Shown: positions 9,149 to 16,872 of the stretch, piece by piece | Numbering within the stretch: the stretch's first letter is position 1 | Layout of the letters: every line of letters starts with the position of its first letter | NCBI GenBank assembly: GCA_964344485.1 | Contig: CAYFNF010000001.1 | Coordinates: forward strand, 248,001-312,000 | DNA length: 64,000 bases | Reading direction: 5' to 3' | Source of the DNA: CAYFNF01 sp964344485 | GTDB taxonomy: Bacteria > Patescibacteriota > Patescibacteriia > UBA9570 > XYC2-FULL-38-9 | Made by a program: the position numbers and the translations under genes | The notes under the pieces: generated by a model | What the model saw: the letters and a program-made list of their open reading frames with translations, nothing else | Database searches by the model: none | Told to the model about the DNA's origin: nothing

Positions 9149-9202
9149 TTGACAAGGTATATACATTGGTTTACGATGTATATACATCGATTAGCGATGT
9201 AT
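9149..9202 (+). promoter_or_regulatory. Promoter with downstream inverted repeat (possible operator)
   Basis: TTGACA at 9149, 17-base spacer, TACGAT at 9172-9177. Just downstream is a perfect 8-bp inverted repeat ATACATCG-ATTAG-CGATGTAT (9182-9202), and a related half site ACGATGTATA overlaps the -10 region. The placement over the transcription start suggests repressor binding. Confidence 0.5.
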
Positions 9203-9222
9203 CTAATGAGTAAGAAAAAACT

Positions 9223-10488
9223 ATGAAAAACAATGCATTGCGATTTGTGGGTGCTGCGGTCTGTGCAGTATTCATGATTGCTGGCGTAGCGTATGGATAT
9301 CACATTTATACCGCGCAATCGTTACCAACTCTTTCCGCAGCTGAGGTGCTAGCTGCATCAGTAGAGAATCTGCCGATTACTACTGGAGAGAAAGAGTTTC
9401 GATATCAACGAATGCGGTTTGTGGAGCCGGATCAGACTGATTCTGCAGTAATACACGCATGGGCGTACGGTCGAAATCTGCGAATGGATATGAATTCTTT
9501 GGAGCTCAACAGGAATCACGGTTTGTCAATATTACTGTCGGTCTTTGATGAGCAACGATGTATGCATGTGATTGGTACAGAAAATTCTCAAGCTATGGAG
9601 GAGTTTGAAGAGTGTGAGTATCTCTACGATCGGGACATGGCAAAATTCGAAACCAACTACTCTTTCGAGGTTGATCTTGTATTAGTTGATCACGGAGATC
9701 AGAAGCTCATGCAATGGAGCACACCTGAGAAGTATAAGATGCGAAATGAACAACGAGTCTGGGCCAATTTTTCTCTGGAGAACTCCACATGGATTGATGC
9801 TGGCTCCAGCGCATGGAATGATAAGGACTTTGACACAGAGACGAATTTTCTGAACATCAAGCAAGACGATGGATCGTTCTTGCATAGTATTGCAGTACCG
9901 GTTGAGACCGATAGAACAGGTTTTTATTCCGATGAAGAACATACTCCATCATCAACTGTTCAAGTGCAGTTAGAGAAGAAGCAGAAGTACTCCCCAGTTT
10001 TTGAACTACATTTAAAAACTAACGCTGTAACGCAGATGACTGATCAGGAGTTGGAGCAAGCACAAGCAGCTGCACGCGAGAAGTTTAAGCAAGAGATGGA
10101 GACCGGAGATGATATGATGGACGAGATCTATGAAGACTTCACTATGATTGCGCAGATGATTCTAGATAACGTTCAAGCGCCGATAAAAGAGTATCAAGAA
10201 GAGCGTTATGGTCGACAAGTGCAAGTTCTGCAGTATGGGCTTCCTCAGATGATTACAGATGAAGAGGATGTGGAATGGGATGATATTGATGAGCTATATG
10301 ATGGTGCAGAGACCATTGAGTATGTCATTGATGTGGAAGATCAGCGCATGATTGCGTTTACCATGTTTGATGCCTCAGGAGCAGCAATGCAGAGCGCAGC
10401 ATTAGAAGAAGATACTATTATCGATGATATTCAACCAGAAGAGTTTTTCACTGTTGAGTACTGGAAGAATGATATCGCGCAGAAATAG
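9223..10488 (+). CDS. Membrane-anchored extracytoplasmic protein, unknown function
   Basis: 421 residues. One N-terminal membrane helix (about 8-28, LRFVGAAVCAVFMIAGVAYGY) with a short cytoplasmic Lys/Asn tail and no obvious cleavage site, so it is probably anchored. The outside part is acidic, with an elongated helical segment rich in Gln/Glu/Ala near residues 268-300. Two cysteines lie close together (CMHVIG and EECEYL) and could form a disulfide. No named domain recognised. Its own promoter precedes it. Confidence 0.6.
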   Translation: MKNNALRFVGAAVCAVFMIAGVAYGYHIYTAQSLPTLSAAEVLAASVENLPITTGEKEFRYQRMRFVEPDQTDSAVIHAWAYGRNLRMDMNSLELNRNHGLSILLSVFDEQRCMHVIGTENSQAMEEFEECEYLYDRDMAKFETNYSFEVDLVLVDHGDQKLMQWSTPEKYKMRNEQRVWANFSLENSTWIDAGSSAWNDKDFDTETNFLNIKQDDGSFLHSIAVPVETDRTGFYSDEEHTPSSTVQVQLEKKQKYSPVFELHLKTNAVTQMTDQELEQAQAAAREKFKQEMETGDDMMDEIYEDFTMIAQMILDNVQAPIKEYQEERYGRQVQVLQYGLPQMITDEEDVEWDDIDELYDGAETIEYVIDVEDQRMIAFTMFDASGAAMQSAALEEDTIIDDIQPEEFFTVEYWKNDIAQK

Positions 10489-10517
10489 CAGAGAGATTCT
10501 ATCGTATACAATCATGT

Positions 10518-10555
10518 CTAGTGTGTGGTGCACGCGGTCGTGTACCATACACTAG
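10518..10555 (+). promoter_or_regulatory. Long 16-bp hairpin in the leader of the 10577 gene
   Basis: CTAGTGTGTGGTGCAC pairs with GTGTACCATACACTAG around a six-base loop; the two non-Watson-Crick positions are G-U wobbles on the + RNA. It begins about where a transcript from the TATACAAT at 10505-10512 would start, so the mRNA would carry a 5'-terminal hairpin. It is not followed by a T-run. Confidence 0.6.
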
Positions 10556-10576
10556 CTTCAACGCTAGGAGAGCCTC

Positions 10577-11044
10577 ATGAGTGCTACATGGACGGCGCCG
10601 GACCTGTTCAAGGATACGACCTTCACACTCCCGAATGGAGCAGTAGTCGTAGCGAATCTGCTCGAGCCTGACCTGCAATGGGTCGCTGAGCTCATACAGC
10701 AGGTCGCGTGTGATGATACCGGACGAGAGTACGTTCCAGAGTTCGATGATGAAGCAATCGAGTACATGGACATCAGTATCATCCGGCACTGGGATGACGA
10801 CCTCAATCAAACCTACTTACTCTTCACATTCGTGAGCGAGCGAGCAGCACCATATGCAAGAGAGTTTTACGAACAGCTAGCTGTACAGTATCCAGGACAG
10901 GTGGAGATGGGCCCGAATGAAGATCTGCCGTGCGTCATTATCCACGGTAATCAAGAGCAAGCTCCGATCGAGGAGATCGTCGAGCTACTTGCTGAAGTGG
11001 TTGTGTTCCCGGGTTGGCCTAGCGCGTTATTAGCTGATTCGTGA
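10577..11044 (+). CDS. Small acidic protein, paralogue of the 11209 gene
   Basis: 155 residues, ATG at 10577 with a clear AGGAGA Shine-Dalgarno six bases upstream, unusual among its AT-richer neighbours. It is homologous along its length to the next gene: TAPDLFKDTTFTLPNGAVVVANLLEPDLQ aligns with DPPNLLESESFDLPSGVRVHAIMLPPELQ, and YPGQVEMGPNEDLP with FPGPVTVEPNPDMP. No signal peptide or membrane helix. The predicted fold is alpha/beta; no known domain. Base composition lies between the core genome and the GC-rich paralogue. Confidence 0.7.
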   Translation: MSATWTAPDLFKDTTFTLPNGAVVVANLLEPDLQWVAELIQQVACDDTGREYVPEFDDEAIEYMDISIIRHWDDDLNQTYLLFTFVSERAAPYAREFYEQLAVQYPGQVEMGPNEDLPCVIIHGNQEQAPIEEIVELLAEVVVFPGWPSALLADS

Positions 11045-11066
11045 GCAGCGAATTCGGCTTTTTTTA
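11032..11066 (+). terminator. Intrinsic terminator overlapping the stop codon
   Basis: AGCTGATTCG pairs with CGAATTCGGCT across a seven-base loop, followed by seven T. The 5' arm overlaps the stop region of the 10577 gene. Confidence 0.7.
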
Positions 11067-11077
11067 CTCTATATGCA

Positions 11078-11106
11078 TTGACAAAACAGTTTTTTTCTGT
11101 TAGCAT
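11078..11106 (+). promoter_or_regulatory. Strong sigma70-type promoter of GC-rich cassette
   Basis: TTGACA, 17-base spacer rich in T, TAGCAT. It shares TTGACAAAAC and a T-run spacer with the promoters at 20013-20041(-), 46271-46298, 52445-52473(-) and 63284-63311, all serving GC-rich solitary genes. Confidence 0.8.
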
Positions 11107-11113
11107 TCTTTGA

Positions 11114-11200
11114 AGTACCTGCAAGGTACGTGTTAGCCAATAGCGTAGAAATATTGGTTCTATTTTATTGGCTAGCACCTGGTGTTAGCAGGAAGGAGGT
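11114..11200 (+). promoter_or_regulatory. Structured 5' leader of the 11209 gene
   Basis: The leader opens with a GTACCT-GCA-AGGTAC hairpin. It then holds GTGTTAGCCAATA paired with TATTGGCTAGCAC, and the latter can alternatively pair in GCTAGCACC-TGGTGTTAGC immediately before the Shine-Dalgarno. Mutually exclusive pairings next to the ribosome site are what a translational switch would look like, but no ligand class is recognised. Confidence 0.5.
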
Positions 11201-11208
11201 GCGGCCCA

Positions 11209-11655
11209 ATGTCGCAACCTCAGTGGGATCCCCCGAACCTGCTCGAGAGCGAGAGCTTCGACCTGCCCAGCGGAGTGCGCGTGCACGCGATCATGCTGCC
11301 GCCCGAGCTGCAGGGCATCGCCGAGCTGCTCCATCGGTCCGGTGGAACCGAGGCCGACAAGCTGGACGACTTCTCCGAGCTGCCGGATCCGGACGCGTCC
11401 GAGGTGCACATGGTGCGCCTGTTCGACCCGGAGACCCTGGTCGATGGCAGTGTCCCGGAGCAGATCGGGATCACGATCACCCTGTTCGGCGAACCGGCTG
11501 CGAAGCTGGATGCGCTCGCGGACGAGTTCCGGGTCACGTTCCCGGGCCCGGTCACGGTCGAGCCCAACCCGGACATGCCCTGGATCGAGGTCAAGGGATC
11601 GTGGGAGGACGTGAACGCGGCCACGCTGGTCAGGAAGATGGCCAAGGTCATCTGA
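11209..11655 (+). CDS. GC-rich small protein, tandem paralogue of the 10577 gene
   Basis: 148 residues. The start at 11209 is fixed by AAGGAGGT nine bases upstream. It is soluble and acidic, of unknown function, and homologous to the preceding gene over nearly full length. Third-codon positions are overwhelmingly G or C (for example consecutive CTG, GAG, GAC, ATC codons), in sharp contrast to the flanking DNA. It has its own promoter, structured leader and terminator, making a self-contained unit of about 0.6 kb. The pair suggests either two acquisitions from a family or one older copy drifting toward host composition. Confidence 0.75.
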   Translation: MSQPQWDPPNLLESESFDLPSGVRVHAIMLPPELQGIAELLHRSGGTEADKLDDFSELPDPDASEVHMVRLFDPETLVDGSVPEQIGITITLFGEPAAKLDALADEFRVTFPGPVTVEPNPDMPWIEVKGSWEDVNAATLVRKMAKVI

Positions 11656-11669
11656 GTCCCACGCTCACA

Positions 11670-11690
11670 AGCGGTACCCCCGCTTTTTTT
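11670..11690 (+). terminator. Intrinsic terminator of the 11209 gene
   Basis: AGCGG-TACCC-CCGCT stem followed by seven T. Confidence 0.85.
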
Positions 11691-11696
11691 ATACCC

Positions 11697-11725
11697 TTGA
11701 CTAGTGTGTAAAAAACGCATAGAAT
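11697..11725 (+). promoter_or_regulatory. Promoter of tRNA-Glu
   Basis: TTGACT, 17-base spacer, TAGAAT; transcription would start about 50 bases before the tRNA. Confidence 0.75.
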
Positions 11726-11783
11726 GCACGATGCGTTTGAGGGTTCTTATGTAGCGCTGAACTACGCAAATAATTCAATATAT

Positions 11784-11855
11784 GCCCGTATCGTCTAGTG
11801 GTTAGGACATCAGGTTCTCATCCTGGTAACCGGGGTTCGATTCCCCGTACGGGTG
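11784..11855 (+). tRNA. tRNA-Glu (anticodon CTC)
   Basis: Cloverleaf: acceptor GCCCGTA/TACGGGT (first pair G-U), D-arm TCGTCTAGTGGTTAGGACA as in other tRNA-Glu, anticodon loop TTCTCAT giving CTC, T-arm CGGGGTTCGATTCCCCG, discriminator G. The 3' CCA is not encoded. Confidence 0.95.
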
Positions 11856-11864
11856 CAAGCAAAC

Positions 11865-11893
11865 AGAGCTGGTCTCATGGACCAGCTCTTTGT
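11865..11893. terminator. Terminator after tRNA-Glu
   Basis: AGAGCTGGTC-TCATG-GACCAGCTCT followed by TTG and TTTT; lies between convergent transcripts. Confidence 0.8.
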
Positions 11894-11914
11894 AGTTTTA
11901 TCTATATAGGGAAT

Positions 11915-13234
11915 CTATTTTATACCCTTTAGTAATTTAGAAGCGGTTTTGGCTGCAGACATAGCTGCATAGCCGTGTTTTTTTGCTAGCTCGAAGTGAC
12001 CAACATCATAGTATGCATCAGCGATGTTCATATTCATCTCTGCTTCTTCGATCAGGTCTTTAAGAGTACGAATTTCCTTCTTGGTCATTTTCTTCTTTTT
12101 CTTTTCGTACTTTTCATCGATGGTCTCTAGTTTATCTGAAACATTATCAAGCACTTCGTTCGCTGCCTCTTGTACTTCTTCATCTTTTTCATTCGGATCT
12201 TCGCCAATCAATTTTTTACCTTTCTTCACTTTCTTCTCTGCTGCTTCAAGATCTTGCTTGATTTGCTCTAGGGCTTCTTCGTCATCTTTTCCGGTTTTCA
12301 GCAGTTCCTCTAATGCGTCTTGCACAGCTCCTTCAGCATTGTTCATTTTCTTTAGTATCTCCTTTTCATCTTCATGTCCTTCAGCAATTGCTTTATATTC
12401 ACCGATTCTCTCTAGCAAGTGTTTCGCCATCCATTCTACTTTGTGGTATAGGTCGACATCTTCCTCCCAATCTTTATCATGTGGCTTGTCTGGATGTTTT
12501 AAATCTATTTTTCCAATGAGTGCTTTGGCAGTATTTCGTAAATACAATGCTGTAATCAATTTTTCCGAAGCTTTCTTCTTGTCGTTTTCAACATAGTAAG
12601 CGTTCTTCCCGATTTGAAATTCATCGTTTGCTTCAATGAATAGATCCTTTACCTTATCAAGTAACGCTTGTTCGCCGTAGATATCCTTTCCTTTTCCTTG
12701 TTTATCGTGCATGTCCTTTTGAAACTCATAGATCATCTCGCCGACCTCTTCTATCTTTTCATCTACTTTTGTGATCATCTCTTCTATTTCGGTAGTGCCA
12801 AGTTGTTCTTCGTAGTCAAATCCTTTAATGGCTTCTTCAGCCCACTCGATTTTACTTAGCAGATCAGCGATTTTATTGCGAGCCATCTCCAATTCATTTT
12901 CGTTGCCTGCTTCGATCTCTGCAAGATCAGTTTTAATTGAAGCAATTTTGTTTTTAGCACGCTTAATGATCTTCTTCAGTTTTTTTGCATTCTTACCCTT
13001 TATTTTCTTTGACTTCACACCTAGCTTGCCCAGGCGTTTCATATATTTAAGAGTGCGTTTTTCAACTTGCTTCTTCGTTAGTTTTTTAATCTTCTTCTTC
13101 TTTTTTTTGCTGATTTCATACGCTGCTGGTGCAACATCAAAGCCTGCTGCGCTTGCTTGGTTCACAGCAGCTGGTGCAGCTAGAAAAAAACCGCAGACCA
13201 GAACCGCGATCGAGATTGAAAGTACCTTTTTCAT
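11915..13234 (-). CDS. Secreted lysine-rich coiled-coil protein
   Basis: 439 residues. Signal peptide with an ASA-type cleavage site (FFLAAPAAVNQASA, about 16-29). A patch of eight lysines in ten residues (KKKKKKIKKL, about 43-52) opens a long, almost entirely helical charged region rich in Lys and Glu with heptad-like spacing (KIEWAEEAIKGFDYEEQ, EALEQIKQDLEAAEKKVKKGKKLIG). No enzymatic motif. Probably an extended surface or wall-associated protein. One of several strongly cationic exported proteins in this window. Confidence 0.65.
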   Translation of the reverse strand: MKKVLSISIAVLVCGFFLAAPAAVNQASAAGFDVAPAAYEISKKKKKKIKKLTKKQVEKRTLKYMKRLGKLGVKSKKIKGKNAKKLKKIIKRAKNKIASIKTDLAEIEAGNENELEMARNKIADLLSKIEWAEEAIKGFDYEEQLGTTEIEEMITKVDEKIEEVGEMIYEFQKDMHDKQGKGKDIYGEQALLDKVKDLFIEANDEFQIGKNAYYVENDKKKASEKLITALYLRNTAKALIGKIDLKHPDKPHDKDWEEDVDLYHKVEWMAKHLLERIGEYKAIAEGHEDEKEILKKMNNAEGAVQDALEELLKTGKDDEEALEQIKQDLEAAEKKVKKGKKLIGEDPNEKDEEVQEAANEVLDNVSDKLETIDEKYEKKKKKMTKKEIRTLKDLIEEAEMNMNIADAYYDVGHFELAKKHGYAAMSAAKTASKLLKGIK

Positions 13235-13320
13235 AATACTATTTTATTTTTTAGTTTAATATAATTCCAGTATAGAACAGGGGAGTATATTGGTAAAGAG
13301 TGTAAGTAATACTCCCAGTA

Positions 13321-13360
13321 ATAAAAATCCCCACTCCTGCTCCTCTGTTCAGGGGTGGGG
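13321..13360 (-). terminator. Terminator of the YadA-head-like gene
   Basis: On the minus strand, CCCCACCCCTG pairs with CAGGAGTGGGG (one G-U) and is followed by ATTTTTATT. Confidence 0.8.
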
Positions 13361-14110
13361 CTGNNNNNNNNNNGTCAGTAGCGTACCCTCGCCGCCAGTG
13401 ATGGTGGAGCACTCGCCGAGCGCGGTGTTCTCGTACCCGCCTACGACGGTTGCCCAGTCACCACCGACCAGGTTGCTGGAGCCTCCGAACGCGGCAGAGC
13501 CAGTTCCATCTACCCAGTTCTCGAACCCGCCGGCGATCATGGCGTACGGGCTCTTCGCGGTGCTGTTGTCGCCGCCCATGACCACGGAGTTCAGGCCTTG
13601 CGCGCTTCCCAGGATTCCGCCAACGGTCACGGCGTAGTCGCCGGACGCGTGACCCTCGGATCCGCCCAGGATGGACGAGTAGTGACCTTCGGCTTCGTGA
13701 TCGTAGCCCACGACCACAGCTCCGTAGTCCGTGTAGTTGTGGTACGGCCCGATCACCAGGTTGTGGGATCCGCTGCGGTCTTCTCCACCATCGCTCTCGT
13801 TGTAGCCGATCACCAGGTTGCCGGTACCGTTCGCGGACTCCGTAGACCCGTCGCCGTTCTGGATCTCGATGTTCACGCCTGTGAACGTGATGGTGTGGCC
13901 GGAAGTGTCCACACACATGTAGTCCGTGAGCGCGATCAGCGGCTCGAGCTGATCCGCGACCGCTTGCACAGCTTCGAGCTGCGACTGCAGCTCAGCGACC
14001 GTGCTGGTCATGCAGCGCCGCCACAACGTAGCAGTGACCCCGTCGCAGGGAGCGGCAAGCGCCGCGTTGGAGGAGATCAGGACAAACAGGGAAGTCAGGA
14101 TCCGGTACAT
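13349..14110 (-). CDS. GC-rich exported protein with YadA-head-like repeats (3' end interrupted by gap)
   Basis: About 253 residues as assembled. Signal peptide MYRILTSLFVLISSNAALA with an ALA site, a short coiled-coil segment (VAELQSQLEAVQAVADQLEPL), then at least eight repeats of about 14-16 residues of the type YAVTVGGILGSAQGLNS/SAAFGGSSNLVGGDW. This is the left-handed parallel beta-roll pattern of trimeric autotransporter heads (YadA/Hia). No beta-barrel anchor is visible, though the 3' end is lost in the gap and the terminator follows at once. AAGGA lies six bases before the ATG. GC-rich, unlike its neighbours. Likely an adhesin-like surface protein; the means of attachment is unknown. 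Confidence 0.7.
   Translation of the reverse strand: MYRILTSLFVLISSNAALAAPCDGVTATLWRRCMTSTVAELQSQLEAVQAVADQLEPLIALTDYMCVDTSGHTITFTGVNIEIQNGDGSTESANGTGNLVIGYNESDGGEDRSGSHNLVIGPYHNYTDYGAVVVGYDHEAEGHYSSILGGSEGHASGDYAVTVGGILGSAQGLNSVVMGGDNSTAKSPYAMIAGGFENWVDGTGSAAFGGSSNLVGGDWATVVGGYENTALGECSTITGGEGTLLXXXXQPHP
13364..13373. other. Assembly gap (10 N) near the 3' end of a gene
   Basis: Ten N inside the GC-rich repeat-containing gene; the true length is unknown, so the C-terminus of that protein is not determined. Confidence 0.95.
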
Positions 14111-14351
14111 CCCGGTTCCTTGTCGCGTGCTTTTACACAGCGCGGTATTACGCTGAGGAACAACATCACGTTATGCTCGATCAAAGCACACGATAAAACA
14201 GGCGCGCTCTCCTGTTCAGTCCTGTGCTCGAAAAAAGAACAGTGCGTTGTATCATGTTGGTGTAAAAAAAGAAAATACAAGAGCACAAAGCGTCAATAAC
14301 AGTTTTACAACTAGAAAGAGCGCTCAACATCTACTCAATGCGCGGACTGGG

Positions 14352-15197
14352 TTATTTGTTCTTTGGAATATAGAACGGTTTTATCAGCTTCTTTCGTAAA
14401 CGCTCTGCTTTTTTTACATTGCGTGAGATCACTAATTTGGATTTCCCACGCTGTTCAACGATAGTGCGGAATTCATTTCGTACGTCGTCGGTGTATTTTA
14501 CATGCTCTTGATAGAATTGATCTATCTTTTTAGCAATCTGCGCATCAATCCATGCTTCGATCAAGAAGTCCCCAATAATATTCAGATAGTAATTGTTTTT
14601 CTTAAAGAGCGGTTTGTGCAGTGCATGATATTGCGCATGTGTTCCGTCCAGCAGTGTTTTTGGGTATTTATCTAGAGGAGTATTTGCACCCGACACCACT
14701 AAATACTGCCGCTTATGTGTAGCAACAAACTCTACAAGAGCTAGCTCGTTCTCTGGATGCGCTAAGTAGAACCATACATGCGGATCGTACGCAATGAACG
14801 GGGTATCTGAGGGAGTGGTTTCAATTAGAATAAACACTGCGTGGTTCCAGAACGCATCTGTTAATACTGGGTTCTGAAATGAGTATTGGATTCGTTCACC
14901 ATTTTGTAGGTTGGCAAAGTGTCCAATGCTGATCTCGTCTTTGAAGTAGTGATGCTGCGCAACTTCAATGTAACGCCCGATTTGAGTGAGCCATGTCACG
15001 TTCAACGAAGCAGTACCTTTATGTATCACTACCACCTCTTGCTTTTTCAATTGCCGCAGTGCAGCGTATACTCCTTGTTTGGTGGTGCCAGGGCGTTGTT
15101 GCTTGATCTTCTCAATTAAATCTAACATCACTACTGGACCGTGTTGCAGGTGGTCTAGGATGTACTCTTCTAACGATTTCTTCTTGCTGAATAGCAT
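14352..15197 (-). CDS. Winged-helix protein with a larger C-terminal domain, unknown
   Basis: 281 residues. Residues 7-62 form a winged helix (EEYILDHLQHGPVVMLDLIEKIKQQRPGTTKQGVYAALRQLKKQEVVVIHKG), so DNA binding is likely. The remaining 220 residues are alpha/beta with many aromatic residues and no recognisable catalytic motif; such a layout occurs in transcriptional regulators whose sensor domain resembles a transferase-like fold. It has no partner gene on this strand nearby and is divergent from the SpeD-like gene, whose upstream palindrome could be its operator (inference). Confidence 0.6.
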   Translation of the reverse strand: MLFSKKKSLEEYILDHLQHGPVVMLDLIEKIKQQRPGTTKQGVYAALRQLKKQEVVVIHKGTASLNVTWLTQIGRYIEVAQHHYFKDEISIGHFANLQNGERIQYSFQNPVLTDAFWNHAVFILIETTPSDTPFIAYDPHVWFYLAHPENELALVEFVATHKRQYLVVSGANTPLDKYPKTLLDGTHAQYHALHKPLFKKNNYYLNIIGDFLIEAWIDAQIAKKIDQFYQEHVKYTDDVRNEFRTIVEQRGKSKLVISRNVKKAERLRKKLIKPFYIPKNK

Positions 15198-15300
15198 GTC
15201 TGTAGTATAGGGTAGAGTAGCATTTCAGTAAAGAGTTTGTTTACTGAGATATTGAATAGACTAGAAAACTAGCAACAAACGCAACGGTCCTGTATACAGT

Positions 15301-15325
15301 ACTGTCATAAGATGCTTATGACAGT
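15301..15325 (+). promoter_or_regulatory. Perfect 11-bp inverted repeat just before the SpeD-like gene
   Basis: ACTGTCATAAG-ATG-CTTATGACAGT ends two bases before the first possible ATG. It could be a repressor operator (the divergent gene encodes a winged-helix protein) or an RNA hairpin hiding the start. No T-run, so it is not a terminator. Confidence 0.6.
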
Positions 15326-15327
15326 TA

Positions 15328-15702
15328 ATGAGTGATATCAAACATATGGAATGGAAAAACTTAGCCCCACAAGTTGTGCGACAGCGCGTGATCATTGAAG
15401 GAACCACAAGCGACGTTATTACGCCAGAGCAGATCGCTGACTACCTTACAGCGTTGTCCAAAGAGCTGCGTATGCGAGCACTGCAAGAACCGTACGTCTA
15501 CCAAGCCGAGGATATTGGTCACGGCGCATGGATCCATTGGATCAGCTCAGGCGCTCATTTCTATACGTATAACAATGTGTCTCCGTCGTTGTTTACAGTG
15601 GATGCATATACATGCAAGCCGTTCTCTGCTGAGCAAGCGGCTGCATTCACAAAAAAGTACTTACAAGCACAAGACATCGTCTTTCAAGAGGTCGAAGTGT
15701 AG
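15328..15702 (+). CDS. S-adenosylmethionine decarboxylase-like protein
   Basis: 124 residues (an alternative start at 15346 gives 118). The segment WIHWISSGAHFYTYNNVSPSLFTVDAYTCKPFS matches the SpeD core, where the usual form is I-S/A-E-S-H followed some 15 residues later by D-[IV]-[YF]-T-C. The Cys of DAYTC is conserved. The residue just before the His is Ala (SGAH) where the self-cleaving Ser that makes the pyruvoyl cofactor normally sits, so classical activation is doubtful unless a neighbouring Ser substitutes. SpeD-fold proteins with altered specificity (arginine or ornithine decarboxylases) have been described in CPR bacteria. A SpeE-like protein is encoded at 55180. Confidence 0.6.
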   Translation: MSDIKHMEWKNLAPQVVRQRVIIEGTTSDVITPEQIADYLTALSKELRMRALQEPYVYQAEDIGHGAWIHWISSGAHFYTYNNVSPSLFTVDAYTCKPFSAEQAAAFTKKYLQAQDIVFQEVEV

Positions 15703-15717
15703 TTCTACTGTCAGGAC

Positions 15718-15745
15718 TTGATTGAGTTCAGGAATTTTGTATAAT
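15718..15745 (+). promoter_or_regulatory. Promoter giving a leaderless mRNA (CruF-like gene)
   Basis: TTGATT, 16-base spacer, TATAAT ending nine bases before the ATG at 15755, so the transcript starts practically at the start codon. Confidence 0.65.
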
Positions 15746-15754
15746 AGTGCGGTC

Positions 15755-16651
15755 ATGACCGGCATATTTCTTATAGTGAATATCGGCATTATCGCACTAT
15801 TCCTTGGAATGGTGTTTTTCTGTAATCGCAAGCAGCGTATCATGTTACTACTAGCTATCGTTTACGCAACGATTTTCGAGAACATGAATATGCTATTAGC
15901 AAAAGGGGAGGCAGCTGCGTACTACTACCATCCGGATTTCTTTCTGTTCTTCTTTGACACTCCAGTGTTTGTGATTCTTTCTTGGTCTATGTTGATTGTA
16001 TCTAGTTGGGAGTTGAGCAAACGTATGTTTCAGACTATTTGGGAGCGCATTGCTAGCGCGACTCTACTTGTGTTGCTGATTGATCTTTCTTTAGATATCT
16101 TTGCGATTCGTCTACACTTCTGGACTTGGGTCGGATACGATTGGCATGAAGGTTTTTTTGGAGTCCCTGCGGCAAATTACGCAGGGTGGTTCTTAGTAGC
16201 AATTATCTTTTTCATGGTGTACAACGCACTAGAGAAGCGCTCTTGGTTTGTAGCCACAACACCCATCGTCGCGTATGTATTGTTCTTACCCATTATGGGA
16301 TTGTATAGAGAAGCAGTGCAGTACTTTGCTTTAGGAAAAGAGACGCAGATTCTCGCTTTATTTGCGAGCCTAGCGGTATTATATTTAGGTTTACTGGTCA
16401 TCGAAAAACGACCATTGGAGATGCGCGAGAATTTGGTACGGTTTTCGTTATTTGTACGCGGTTGTTTTCACCTGTTTTCTGTTATTTGCATTATTATATT
16501 TGGATTTAACTCTTGGCCGCTGGTATGTGCGTTTTTACTGTTTTTCGCGCTTGAACTGTTAGTATTTCGTAGCCATGTGCTGCGAGAGAAAGCGATTCTC
16601 ACCATGGAGCGGATTATCACCCAGCTTGACAAAATGAAAAAAGCGGAGTAG
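15755..16651 (+). CDS. CruF/DUF422-like carotenoid-biosynthesis-type membrane protein
   Basis: 298 residues with about eight membrane helices. The segment LSLDIFAIRLHFWTWVGYDWHEGFFGVPAANYAGWFLVA closely follows the pattern of the CruF/DUF422 family (D-x-x-A ... W-x-W ... YFGVPxxNFxGW). Members hydrate carotenoids or have unassigned roles. No other carotenoid gene is in the window, so the substrate is open. Translation is probably leaderless. Family assignment moderate, function tentative. Confidence 0.6.
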   Translation: MTGIFLIVNIGIIALFLGMVFFCNRKQRIMLLLAIVYATIFENMNMLLAKGEAAAYYYHPDFFLFFFDTPVFVILSWSMLIVSSWELSKRMFQTIWERIASATLLVLLIDLSLDIFAIRLHFWTWVGYDWHEGFFGVPAANYAGWFLVAIIFFMVYNALEKRSWFVATTPIVAYVLFLPIMGLYREAVQYFALGKETQILALFASLAVLYLGLLVIEKRPLEMRENLVRFSLFVRGCFHLFSVICIIIFGFNSWPLVCAFLLFFALELLVFRSHVLREKAILTMERIITQLDKMKKAE

Positions 16652-16680
16652 GGTCTGAAATACAATACTTGATAAGAATT

Positions 16681-16851
16681 ATGAACACCCACAATTACAA
16701 TGAAACGAGCCAAGGAATGGTTCGCCGACGCACTGGTATTGTTAACGCTGTTTTTAGTATGGCTGGAGTTGTAGATTCTGGACTTGTGCCAGCTACCGCA
16801 AACACTGACGCACTCGCAGAGTGTGGGTATTCACCATGTATTTCAAACTGA
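16681..16851 (+). CDS. Doubtful small ORF before a strong terminator
   Basis: 56 residues (MNTHNYNETSQGMVRRRTG...), with an internal weakly hydrophobic segment and a C-terminal CGYSPC. In another frame, ATG 16699 encodes a 24-residue hydrophobic peptide (MKRAKEWFADALVLLTLFLV...) that stops at TAG and continues open to the same terminator. Either could be a small membrane or leader peptide. The strong terminator at 16873 shows that something is transcribed here. Which frame is real, if any, is undecided. Confidence 0.25.
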   Translation: MNTHNYNETSQGMVRRRTGIVNAVFSMAGVVDSGLVPATANTDALAECGYSPCISN

Positions 16852-16872
16852 AATAACGACGAAACTGTGATG

